DNA from: Nostoc mirabile CHAB5784
GTDB lineage: Bacteria; Cyanobacteriota; Cyanobacteriia; Cyanobacteriales; Nostocaceae
Direction of reading: 5' to 3'
Assembly (NCBI RefSeq): GCF_020829645.1
Contig: NZ_JAIVFS010000048.1
Location: 1-63,183, forward strand
DNA: 63,183 nt
A program made the position numbers and the translations under genes. How positions within the stretch are numbered: position 1 is the stretch's first letter; every line of letters starts with the position of its first letter. The notes below the pieces were generated by a model. It worked only from the letters and a program-made list of their open reading frames with translations. It made no database searches and was not told the DNA's origin. This document shows positions 33,995 through 43,104 of the stretch, one piece after another.

Positions 33995-36900
33995 ATGCTT
34001 GAAGACTCAAACAAGAATAGTAATAATCAAGTAGACCAAACAGATAAAAGCTATTTTTCCTCACCACCTGCGATATCGCTACCAAAGGGGGGAGGTGCGA
34101 TCAAAGGTATGGGGGAGAAGTTTGCGGCTAATCCTGTGACTGGGACTGGCTCAGTGAGTGTGCCTATTAGTACTACTCCCGGTCGTTCTGGCTTTACTCC
34201 ACAGCTTTCTCTGTCTTATGATTCGGGAGCAGGCAATGGGGTGTTCGGATTAGGCTGGAATTTGTCACTATCTGAAATTACACGTAAGACAGACAAAGGC
34301 TTACCCCGATACTGGGATGATGAAGAATCGGATATTTTTATTCTTTCTGGTGCAGAAGATTTAGTGCCTGTACTTGAATTAGATGGCACACTTGATGAAA
34401 CTTTACGAGATGGATATCGCATTCGCAAGTACCGTCCCCGGATTGAAGGATTGTTCGCCCGAATTGAACGCTGGACAAACTTTAATGGAGAAGCTCATTG
34501 GCGTTCGATTTCTAAAGACAACATCACGACAGTTTATGGCAGAACTGCCGAAAGCCGCATTTTTGACCCTAATGAACCAACGCATATTTTTAGTTGGCTA
34601 ATCTGCGAGAGTTACGACGATAAAGGCAATGCCATCCTCTACAAATACAACGCAGAGAATTCTGAGGGTGTGGATATAGCTCAAGCTAACGAGCGCAACC
34701 GTACCTCAGAAAGCCGTTCAGCTAACCGCTACCTGAAGCGAATTAAATACGGGAATCTGGTTTCTCGATTGATGCAGCCTGACCTCGCGGAGACAGATTG
34801 GCTGTTTGAAGTGGTGTTTGATTATGGAGACCATCATCCAACTGATCCTAAACCGAATGACCCCGGAGTGTGGTCGGTTCGTAATGACCCATTTTCCTCT
34901 TATCGGGCTGGTTTTGAAATTCGCACTTATCGCCTCTGCCAACGGGTGTTAATGTTTCATCACTTTCAAAATGAAGTAAATGTTGGGCGAGATTGTTTAG
35001 TGCGATCGCTAGACTTTACCTATTCCTACGAACAAAACCCCACTAATATCCGTAATCCTATATATTCATTATTACTTTCAGTAAAACAGACGGGCTACAA
35101 GCGAAATCCTGAAGGCGGCTATATACAGAAATCTTTGCCCCCTCTGGAATTTAGTTACAGTGAAGCTAATATTGATGAGACAGTACGTGAAGTTGAGCCT
35201 GCCAGTTTAGAAAATCTGCCCCAAGGTTTGGATGGAACTCGGTATCAGTGGGTGGATCTGGATGGAGAAGGGTTGTCAGGAATTTTGACCGAACAGGGGA
35301 ATGGGTGGTTTTACAAGCGTAACCTCAGCCCGATTAACACTGTTAAAAGCGATGGATCTGAACATATAGAGGCGCGTTTTGCACCGGTTGAATTGGTTGC
35401 CAGCAAACCTGCGATCGCTCTGAGTAATGGCGCACAGTTTCTTGATCTCGCTGGTGACGGTCAACTTGATGTGGTAGCTTTACGTAGTCCAACTCCTGGT
35501 TTTTATGAACGTACTCACGACGAAAATTGGGAATCATTTATTGCCTTTAAGTCTTTGCCCAACCTGGATTGGGATAACCCGAACTTAAAGTTTATTGACT
35601 TAGATGGTGATGGACACAGCGATATTCTGATTACAGAAGATGATTGTTTTGTTTGGTATCCATCTCTAGCTGAAGATGGGTTTGGAGCGGCAAAACGGGT
35701 ACATCAACCTTGGGATGAAGAGCAGGGGCCTCGTGTTTTGTTTGCCGACAGTACCCTGTCAATTCACTTGGCGGATATGTCGGGGGATGGACTGACGGAT
35801 ATTGTACGGATTCGTAATGGAGAAGTGTGTTACTGGCCTAATCTGGGCTATGGGCGGTTTGGGGCGAAGGTGACGATGGATAATGCCCCTTGGTTTGATG
35901 CACAGGATATCTTTAATCAACGCCGAATTGTGCTGGCAGATATTGATGGCTCTGGGACAACAGATATTTTGTACTTGGGTGGAAAAGGCATTCAGGTTTA
36001 TTTCAATCAGTCAGGCAACGGTTGGGTAGCGCAGGGCACATTGAGACATTTCCCAGCGATTGACAATGTGGCTTCAGTGACGATAATCGATTTGTTAGGC
36101 AATGGTACAGCCTGCTTGCTATGGTCTTCTCCTCTGCTTGGTAATGCTCAACGTGTCATGCGATATATCGACTTGATGGGCGGGCAAAAGCCACATCTTT
36201 TAATTAAAACAGTAAATAATATGGGTGCAGAAACAGTTGTGCAGTATGCGCCTTCCACTAAGTTTTATCTACAAGACAAGTTTGCAGGTAAACCCTGGAT
36301 TACGAAGTTGCCGTTCCCCGTCCATGTCGTGGAACGGGTAGAAACCTACGATCGCATCAGCCACAATCGCTTCGTCACCCGCTATGCTTACCATCACGGT
36401 TACTTTGATGGTGTAGAGCGCGAGTTTCGTGGCTTTGGTATGATAGAGCAATGGGATACGGAGGAGATTGGGACGATTCAGCCTGGAGAAGCCTCATCAG
36501 ACAGTACTAATCTGGATGCAGCTTCTTTTGTGCCACCCGTACATACTAAGACCTGGTTTCACACTGGAGTTTATATAGATAGAGAACATATTCCTAGTTT
36601 CTTTGCTCAAACAGAGTACTATCGGGAGCCGCAATATCGAATACCACCTAATGCAACAGAGGCACAACGAAAGATAATTGAGGCGAGATTTCAGGCTTCG
36701 CTGTTGCCTGACACAATTTTACCTGCTGGATTAACAGCCCAGGAAGAACGTGAAGCAGCGCGATCGCTCAAAGGTCACATTCTGCGTCAGGAAATTTATG
36801 CCCTTGACGGTTCAGACAAACAACCCCATCCCTACAGTGTTTCAGAACGAAATTCCGAGATTCGATTAGAACAATCACTACAAACGAACCGTCATGCAGT

Positions 36901-39900
36901 ATTCTTCACTCATGATCGCGAAACCATTGATTATCACTACGAGCGTAATCCTGCCGATCCGCGTGTCACCCACGCGATGACGCTGGAAGTGGATAAATTT
37001 GGCAATGGATTGAAGTCAGTAGCGATCGCATATCCCCGCCGTCAACTTGCTTTACCCGATCATCGCTACTACGAACAGAAAAAGCAAGTCATCACCTACA
37101 GCGAAACCCAGGTGACGAATAAAGCGGATAAGACGGATTGGTATCGCATTGGTGTGCCGATTGAAAGCCGCAGTTATGAGATTACCGGGGTAAGCCTTCA
37201 AGGTGGCACTCGCTTTTCTGTTTCTGACTTCTATGATCAGACAACCAACGGTGATATCTCGGGTTATATTACTGCACCAGAAATTCCCTATGAAGCCATT
37301 CCCACGCTTAACACCCTGCAAAAACGGTTGATTGAGCGAGTCAGGACACTTTATCGCCCTAACACTGAGGCAGATAAAACTGATCCTACTCCTTTATTAC
37401 TAGAAGAAGTTGAATCCCTTGCTCTTCCCTACGAGAGTTATAAATTGGCATTCACCCCTGAATTGCTGACATTGGTGTATGGCGATCGCGTTAATTCCAA
37501 TCTCTTGACAGATGAAGGCAAATATGTATTGCTGGATGTGCTGGATGGGGGTTGGTGGATTCCTTCTGGTCGGCAAGCATTTAAACCGGATGGGTTTTAC
37601 CTACGTTACAAATCTCGTGACCCGTTTGGCAATGTTTCTCAGATAACTTACGACGAGTATCACTTGCTGATGAAAAGTACCGTCGATCCGTTGGGAAATA
37701 CGGTGCAAGCTGAGAATAATTACCGAGTTTTGCAGCCTCAAAAAATTATAGACCCGAATGGCAATAGAGCGGAAGTAGCTTTTGATGCTTTGGGGATGGT
37801 GGTTGGTACGGCTGTTATGGGGAAGAATGAAAATAAAGGCGATTCTCTAGATGGTTTTGAGCCAGATTTGGATGAAGCTACTATTGTTGAGCATATCCAG
37901 AATCCTCTCGTTAATCCCCACGCTATTTTAGGGAAAGCAACGACTCGACTTATCTATGATTTGTGGGCATATTATCGCACCAAGCAGTCAACGCCGAATG
38001 GTGAGGAACATGGACAGCCTCGTGTGGTTTATACTCTGGCACGGAAGCAACATGATGCTGATTTAGCAACGGGTGAGTTAACAGAGATTCAGCATAGTTT
38101 CCTGTATTCCGATGGGTTTGGGCGGGAAATTCAAACGAAGATTCAGGCGGAACCTGGGCGGATAAATGATAATGACCCTACACCGATAAATCCCCGCTGG
38201 GTGGGTACAGGGTGGAAGATTTATAACAATAAGGGTAAACCTGTCAAGCAGTATGAGCCGTTTTTTAGCGCTACTCATGCATTTGAATATGCCAAACAGT
38301 TAGGGGTGAGTTCTACTCTTTTCTATGACCCTTTAGAGCGAGTTATTGCAACGCTGCATCCTAATCATACTTATGAGAAAGTTGTTTTTGACCCTTGGCA
38401 GCAAGTTACTTGGGATGTCAATGATACAGTTACACAGGAAAATCCCCAGAATGACTCAGATGTGGGTGGGTTTTTCAGTGCTTTAGATGAAGCGGACTAT
38501 CTGCCAACTTGGTATGTCAGTCGAAAAGATGGTCAATTAGGTAATGCGGAAAAAGACGCTGCGACAAAAGCACTTGCACACGCTAATACTCCTAGTGTCG
38601 CTCATCTCGATTCTTTGGGGCGGACTTTTCTGACGATTGCGGACAATGGATTGGTTAATGGTTTGCCGCAGAAATACGAAACCCATGTTGAGTTAGATAT
38701 TGAAGGGAATCAACTCGTTGTCACCGATGCGCTAAATCGACAGGTGATGAGGAGTGTGCTGCTGATTAAAGATGCACAGGGTAACATTGTCAGTCAGGTG
38801 AATGCCTTTGATATGCTCAGTCATCAATTGTACTCCCACAGTATGGATGCGGGAGAACGGTGGACGTTGAGTAATGTGACAGGCAAACCAATTCGGGGGT
38901 GGGATAGTCGCAACCATGAGGTTCGACATACTTACGATCCGCTTCAGCGTCCTACACAATTGTGGGTGCGGCAAGGTACTGACCTAGAGGTACTCGCTGA
39001 ATGTATTGTGTATGGTGATAGTGCTGATTCGGGTTTGACGCTGATAGAAACTCAAGGGGCAAATCTGCGAGGGAAAGTTTATCAACACTATGATGGGGCA
39101 GGAGTTATTACAAGTGAAGAATTTGATTTTAAAGGGAATTTACTTAGCAGCAGGCGACAGTTAGCGACTGATTACAAACAACAGGTGAATTGGGTGGGAT
39201 TGGCGGATTTGACGAATGTGGCAGATATCGCCAATGCTGCTGGACTTTTGCTGGAAACTGAAATTTTTACCTCTAGTACGGAGTATGACGCACTCAACCG
39301 ACCGACCCGTCTAATTACACCTGACGATAGCAAAATTCGCCCTACTTATAATGAGGCAAATCTGCTGGAACGGGTAGAGGTGGAATTGCGGGGTGCAGGG
39401 GTGTGGACAACATTTGTGAATGATATTAACTACGATGCTAAAGGTCAGCGGCAGCTAATTGAGTATGGTAGCGGTGTCCGCACTAAATATACTTACGATG
39501 ACAAGACGTTTCGGTTGAAGACAACCCAAACTGGGGATAATGCCCGTCTGCAAAATTTAAGTTATACCTATGACCCGGTGGGCAATATTACAACGATTCA
39601 AGATGCTGCCCAGCAGACGGTATTTTTTGACAATGCGGTAGTGTCACCGAGTACAGAGTATGTGTACGATGCGCTGTATCGACTGATTCAGGCGGATGGA
39701 CGCGAACACGCGGGTCAAGCGATTAATCCTCAATCTGAATATCAGCCGGAAAATAAGCCGCACTACGACTCTAACGACTTTACTCGCCGGAACTTGCCTC
39801 ACCCGAATGATGGTCAGGCGATGCGTAATTACCGCCAACTCTACGAGTATGACTCAGTTGGCAATATCTTGAATCTGATTCACCAGGTTAATGGCACCAC

Positions 39901-41704
39901 ACTCTGGAAGCGGCGCTATGACTATGCAGCAGATAGCAACCGTTTGTTAAGCACCAGTCTGCCAAGTGACTTGGATACGCAACCGTTACCTGTCAGGTAC
40001 TTCTACGACGAACACGGCAGTATGACGCAGATGCCGCACCTGCTAGAGATGCAGTGGGATTTCAAAGACCAACTGCAAAGGGTCGATTTGGGGGGTGGAG
40101 GGACTGCTTATTATGTCTACGATGCCAGTGGACAGAGGGTGCGGAAGGTGGTGGAGAAGAGTGTTGGACTGACGGAGGAACGGATATATTTGGGGGGTTA
40201 TGAAATCTTCCGCAGGCGGAATGGGAATGGGCTGAAGTTGGAACGGGAAACGCTGCATATTATGGATGACTTGCGGCGGATTGCGTTGGTGGAAACGAAG
40301 ACGGTTGATGTGGATACTCCTGTTGTTTCTCCTAGTCCTTTAATTCGCTATCAGTTGGATAACCATCTGGGTTCTGCGAGTTTGGAATTGGATCGGGATG
40401 GGCAAGTTATTTCTTATGAGGAATATTATCCCTACGGCAATACTTCGTATCAGGCTGGGCGTAGTGTGGCGGAGGTGAGTTTGAAGCGTTATCGCTATAC
40501 GGGGAAGGAGCGGGATAAGGAAAGTGGGCTTTATTATCATGGGGCGCGGTACTATGCGCCGTGGTTGGGGAGGTGGACGGCAACCGACCCTATTGAAATA
40601 GCGGACGGGACAAATGTCTATGTCTATTCACAGAGTAACCCTATCCGTTTTAATGATCCTAGTGGAACAGAGACAACACCGCATCCGCTTGAGGAGGAAG
40701 CCCAAGCCAGCTTACTAGACATGCACGGCACAGAAAAGGAGGAGAATGAACTGCAAAGTATACCAGAGGAACACATTCCAGTCAATAATATCGCACCACC
40801 GCCACCTGCTGCTGTACCTGCTGCCGCTCCCACACAGAAACAATCAGTGCAATACGACCCCTGGTACCGCTTCACCTACCCTGCATTTTATTACCAAACA
40901 GGGTCGCATGACATTTTACAACCCATAGGTCGAAACGAGACTGGCTATATCGCCCTTAATATTCCAGTTAATTTATACATCTCAGTTGCAAATCTTCTAT
41001 CAGCCCCTGTAAATGTTATTTCGGAGGTTGCGGCTCTGCCTGATGAGTTGATCCGAGCAGCTGGAGGAAGTGAGACAGATGTAAATGCATGGCACTTTAC
41101 ATCAATGATGGCTGGCGTGGGCGAAATCAATTCACTAACCGAGATGTCAGTGGCTAATCGAACACTGTCCGAATTGCGCGTAGCTACCACTGCTGCTCGT
41201 ACCGATTTGATAGCAAATGAGGCTGCTGTTGTCCTCAGTGAAGCAGGAGCTGCACCGACGGCAGCCGGTGAATTACGTCTTGCCACAAATCTAAAAACTT
41301 CGCTTGAAATCGGACACAATGCATCGGGCGGAGGAGTAGGTACAGTTGTTGAAGGATTTCACCAAGTAGGAGATGTAGAACTTTCAACAAACAGTCTCGT
41401 CAGACAAGCACAAGTTCTCAAAGGTGGATTTCCAACATCAGTTGAAGCCTTTGATTTTGTTAGAGCTGCATCTGGTGGTCAATATACGATTTCCACGGTA
41501 GCAACTTCTGGGGAGAATGCGGCAAGGGCTATTGCTTGGGGACGAATCTTAGAACGCAATCCACAGCTTTTGGGTCTTTACAGCGCTCGCACTAATAACT
41601 GCACGACGATTTCGAGGGGAATACTTCAAGCAGGCGGGCTTGAACCCCCATTCTGGGCAATTACTCCTGCTCTACTTCAAATGTGGTTCAAATTACAGCA
41701 GTAG
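33995..41704 (+). CDS. Tc toxin TcB-TcC fusion (SpvB/TcdB plus RHS) with C-terminal variable toxin domain
   Basis: 2569 residues. The N-terminus is an SpvB-type domain (ISLPKGGGAIKGMGEKFAAN, GVFGLGWNLSLSEI). FG-GAP/VCBS-like repeats follow at ~415-660 (FLDLAGDGQLDVV, FIDLDGDGHSDIL, LADMSGDGLTDIVRI, LADIDGSGTTDILYL), then TcdB middle domains. From ~1400 RHS/YD repeats build the TcB-C cocoon, ending in the RHS core GKERDKESGLYYHGARYYAP and the conserved NDPSG (D2221). The last 345 residues (2225-2569) are the variable effector, with a Pro-rich start and NCTTISRGILQAGG (C2536), resembling a papain-like/LRAT-NlpC cysteine site. In known Tc systems the TcC tail is cleaved inside the cocoon and injected through TcA. 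B and C are fused here, as in some other bacteria. The partner TcA is 1.4 kb downstream. Confidence 0.9.
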   Translation: MLEDSNKNSNNQVDQTDKSYFSSPPAISLPKGGGAIKGMGEKFAANPVTGTGSVSVPISTTPGRSGFTPQLSLSYDSGAGNGVFGLGWNLSLSEITRKTDKGLPRYWDDEESDIFILSGAEDLVPVLELDGTLDETLRDGYRIRKYRPRIEGLFARIERWTNFNGEAHWRSISKDNITTVYGRTAESRIFDPNEPTHIFSWLICESYDDKGNAILYKYNAENSEGVDIAQANERNRTSESRSANRYLKRIKYGNLVSRLMQPDLAETDWLFEVVFDYGDHHPTDPKPNDPGVWSVRNDPFSSYRAGFEIRTYRLCQRVLMFHHFQNEVNVGRDCLVRSLDFTYSYEQNPTNIRNPIYSLLLSVKQTGYKRNPEGGYIQKSLPPLEFSYSEANIDETVREVEPASLENLPQGLDGTRYQWVDLDGEGLSGILTEQGNGWFYKRNLSPINTVKSDGSEHIEARFAPVELVASKPAIALSNGAQFLDLAGDGQLDVVALRSPTPGFYERTHDENWESFIAFKSLPNLDWDNPNLKFIDLDGDGHSDILITEDDCFVWYPSLAEDGFGAAKRVHQPWDEEQGPRVLFADSTLSIHLADMSGDGLTDIVRIRNGEVCYWPNLGYGRFGAKVTMDNAPWFDAQDIFNQRRIVLADIDGSGTTDILYLGGKGIQVYFNQSGNGWVAQGTLRHFPAIDNVASVTIIDLLGNGTACLLWSSPLLGNAQRVMRYIDLMGGQKPHLLIKTVNNMGAETVVQYAPSTKFYLQDKFAGKPWITKLPFPVHVVERVETYDRISHNRFVTRYAYHHGYFDGVEREFRGFGMIEQWDTEEIGTIQPGEASSDSTNLDAASFVPPVHTKTWFHTGVYIDREHIPSFFAQTEYYREPQYRIPPNATEAQRKIIEARFQASLLPDTILPAGLTAQEEREAARSLKGHILRQEIYALDGSDKQPHPYSVSERNSEIRLEQSLQTNRHAVFFTHDRETIDYHYERNPADPRVTHAMTLEVDKFGNGLKSVAIAYPRRQLALPDHRYYEQKKQVITYSETQVTNKADKTDWYRIGVPIESRSYEITGVSLQGGTRFSVSDFYDQTTNGDISGYITAPEIPYEAIPTLNTLQKRLIERVRTLYRPNTEADKTDPTPLLLEEVESLALPYESYKLAFTPELLTLVYGDRVNSNLLTDEGKYVLLDVLDGGWWIPSGRQAFKPDGFYLRYKSRDPFGNVSQITYDEYHLLMKSTVDPLGNTVQAENNYRVLQPQKIIDPNGNRAEVAFDALGMVVGTAVMGKNENKGDSLDGFEPDLDEATIVEHIQNPLVNPHAILGKATTRLIYDLWAYYRTKQSTPNGEEHGQPRVVYTLARKQHDADLATGELTEIQHSFLYSDGFGREIQTKIQAEPGRINDNDPTPINPRWVGTGWKIYNNKGKPVKQYEPFFSATHAFEYAKQLGVSSTLFYDPLERVIATLHPNHTYEKVVFDPWQQVTWDVNDTVTQENPQNDSDVGGFFSALDEADYLPTWYVSRKDGQLGNAEKDAATKALAHANTPSVAHLDSLGRTFLTIADNGLVNGLPQKYETHVELDIEGNQLVVTDALNRQVMRSVLLIKDAQGNIVSQVNAFDMLSHQLYSHSMDAGERWTLSNVTGKPIRGWDSRNHEVRHTYDPLQRPTQLWVRQGTDLEVLAECIVYGDSADSGLTLIETQGANLRGKVYQHYDGAGVITSEEFDFKGNLLSSRRQLATDYKQQVNWVGLADLTNVADIANAAGLLLETEIFTSSTEYDALNRPTRLITPDDSKIRPTYNEANLLERVEVELRGAGVWTTFVNDINYDAKGQRQLIEYGSGVRTKYTYDDKTFRLKTTQTGDNARLQNLSYTYDPVGNITTIQDAAQQTVFFDNAVVSPSTEYVYDALYRLIQADGREHAGQAINPQSEYQPENKPHYDSNDFTRRNLPHPNDGQAMRNYRQLYEYDSVGNILNLIHQVNGTTLWKRRYDYAADSNRLLSTSLPSDLDTQPLPVRYFYDEHGSMTQMPHLLEMQWDFKDQLQRVDLGGGGTAYYVYDASGQRVRKVVEKSVGLTEERIYLGGYEIFRRRNGNGLKLERETLHIMDDLRRIALVETKTVDVDTPVVSPSPLIRYQLDNHLGSASLELDRDGQVISYEEYYPYGNTSYQAGRSVAEVSLKRYRYTGKERDKESGLYYHGARYYAPWLGRWTATDPIEIADGTNVYVYSQSNPIRFNDPSGTETTPHPLEEEAQASLLDMHGTEKEENELQSIPEEHIPVNNIAPPPPAAVPAAAPTQKQSVQYDPWYRFTYPAFYYQTGSHDILQPIGRNETGYIALNIPVNLYISVANLLSAPVNVISEVAALPDELIRAAGGSETDVNAWHFTSMMAGVGEINSLTEMSVANRTLSELRVATTAARTDLIANEAAVVLSEAGAAPTAAGELRLATNLKTSLEIGHNASGGGVGTVVEGFHQVGDVELSTNSLVRQAQVLKGGFPTSVEAFDFVRAASGGQYTISTVATSGENAARAIAWGRILERNPQLLGLYSARTNNCTTISRGILQAGGLEPPFWAITPALLQMWFKLQQ

Positions 41705-41807
41705 TTAGTAATAGTTAATAGGGTAGGCAGTGCCCAGCACTTACTAAAAAAGTTGTAGTTATTTCCTCGAACTTATTCCTGATTACTGAACACTGGAGAC
41801 ATTTCAA

Positions 41808-42056
41808 ATGATTGCTCACTCTCAACCGCAATTAATGTCTTCCCAAGAGTTTCTGGAATGGGAAGAACAACAACCCCTTAAATACGAATACATTAATGGC
41901 GAAGTCATTGTCATGACAGGGGGAACAATTTCTCACAGCGATATTGCCATAAACCTTACATCGGCACTCAAAAATCACCTGCGAGGTAAGGGATGTAAAG
42001 TTCAGATGGCAGATGCAAAAGTGGGAGTTTCACTTCAGGGGCCTTTTCTTTCCTGA
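41808..42056 (+). pseudogene. Truncated Uma2-family (DUF820) endonuclease gene
   Basis: 82 codons encode the N-terminal half of a Uma2 PD-(D/E)XK nuclease-like protein: MSSQEFLEWEEQQPLKYEYI, NGEVIVMTGGTISHS and the conserved DAKVGVS. Full-length members have about 190 residues; the following catalytic P-D-V segment is missing because the frame ends at LQGPFLS. Uma2 genes are very common in cyanobacteria and often decay. It lies between the TcB-C gene and the VapBC pair. Confidence 0.7.
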
Positions 42057-42188
42057 AGATAACCTAGAAAAAAAATCTGATAATTAACGCATTGCTACTG
42101 CCGTTTTTTGAAGAAATAAAATTAACTTTATGAGGGAAAAATAATGTATTCAAAAGTATTACATCTTTGCGATCGCGTCATCAACCCA

Positions 42189-42569
42189 TTAACGAATGAC
42201 ACGCACATCCAAAGTCAGACCGAGATTTGCCCAAGCGCGATCGGTCGTCAAAACCGGAATACCAAACTTCAGCCCCAAACTCAAACAAGCGCGATCTCCA
42301 AGAGACAAACCATACTGCCTGGTTTGCTGCCAGAGTCGCCCCGTAACTTCCGCATCCTCTGGGGCAAACGGGTATATTTCCAGTCCCAGCGCTTCCAAGT
42401 CAACGCGCATCCCATCAACAGTCACACCAGCAGCGATCGATTTCTGTACTACTTCAGCCCAATTCACACTCGAAATAACAGACTCAGCCAACACCACTTC
42501 CACCGCTTCACTACCTGGTTCGTCCTGCAAATAGGCAAGCATTGCCGAAGCATCAAGAACTGCGTTCAT
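42189..42569 (-). CDS. VapC-type PIN-domain toxin
   Basis: 126 residues. The PIN fold is recognisable: MNAVLDASAMLAYL with the first metal-binding Asp (D6), the conserved Glu in SVNWAEVVQK, and the acid pair in LSLGDRACLSLG and LTTDRAW. VapC toxins are magnesium-dependent ribonucleases, often cutting tRNA or rRNA. Its start overlaps the antitoxin stop by 4 bp. The pair sits between the TcB-C and TcA genes, pointing the other way, and may act as an addiction module for the toxin island or plasmid. Confidence 0.88.
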   Translation of the reverse strand: MNAVLDASAMLAYLQDEPGSEAVEVVLAESVISSVNWAEVVQKSIAAGVTVDGMRVDLEALGLEIYPFAPEDAEVTGRLWQQTRQYGLSLGDRACLSLGLKFGIPVLTTDRAWANLGLTLDVRVIR

Positions 42570-42832
42570 TCACTTGCCTCTCTTTTAGCTTCTTCACGGC
42601 GTTCTGCCAACAACTCATCGGCAAGACTGAGGCCCTTCGGTAAGCCGGAAAAACGCGCCTTAAGCCGATGCTTGATAGCCTCTGGTTTTTCGAGAACCAA
42701 CCGACCCGCTTCCAGACGGACTATCAGTAGATCGCCTGCTTCCAAGCCAAGCGATCGGCGTAATGCAGCCGGAATCACCAAGCGCCCTTGGGGACCCAAA
42801 TGGACTTCAGCATATGTAGATGATTCGGACAT
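42566..42832 (-). CDS. VapB-type AbrB/SpoVT-family antitoxin
   Basis: 88 residues. The N-terminal swapped-hairpin AbrB domain is clear: EVHLGPQGRLVIPAALRRSL followed by GLEAGDLLIVRLEAGRLVLE. The C-terminal tail (KARFSGLPKGLSLADELLAE) is helical and would neutralise the toxin. It overlaps the VapC gene by 4 bp and precedes it. AbrB-type antitoxins usually repress their own promoter, which would lie in 42833-43104. Confidence 0.87.
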   Translation of the reverse strand: MSESSTYAEVHLGPQGRLVIPAALRRSLGLEAGDLLIVRLEAGRLVLEKPEAIKHRLKARFSGLPKGLSLADELLAERREEAKREASE

Positions 42833-43104
42833 ATTCGTGAGTTTAGTGCCACACCATCATTATACGTGCCACAAACTATCGATTAGTGGCAAGGTCGAGC
42901 GGCATTGTACAGGTGGTGTTCCTATCTTTGGGCAAAGTTATCAGAGCGATCGCTCAATGGTTTGGCTTTCTGTTCAAAAAGTTGGGTAATTTCCAGAACC
43001 TTGATTAAAAGCGCTTCTTGTTTTTAAGTCAAGTGTGATGCCTGATTACCAGTATTTCAAAATCGAGAGATATTTTTACTCAAATTCCTATTGAGATAAC
43101 AACA

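Noticed and set aside
42144..42989. 281-codon rightward frame opposite vapBC
   Set aside because: Antisense of two well-supported toxin-antitoxin genes; peptide is Arg/Ser-rich and unlike a protein.
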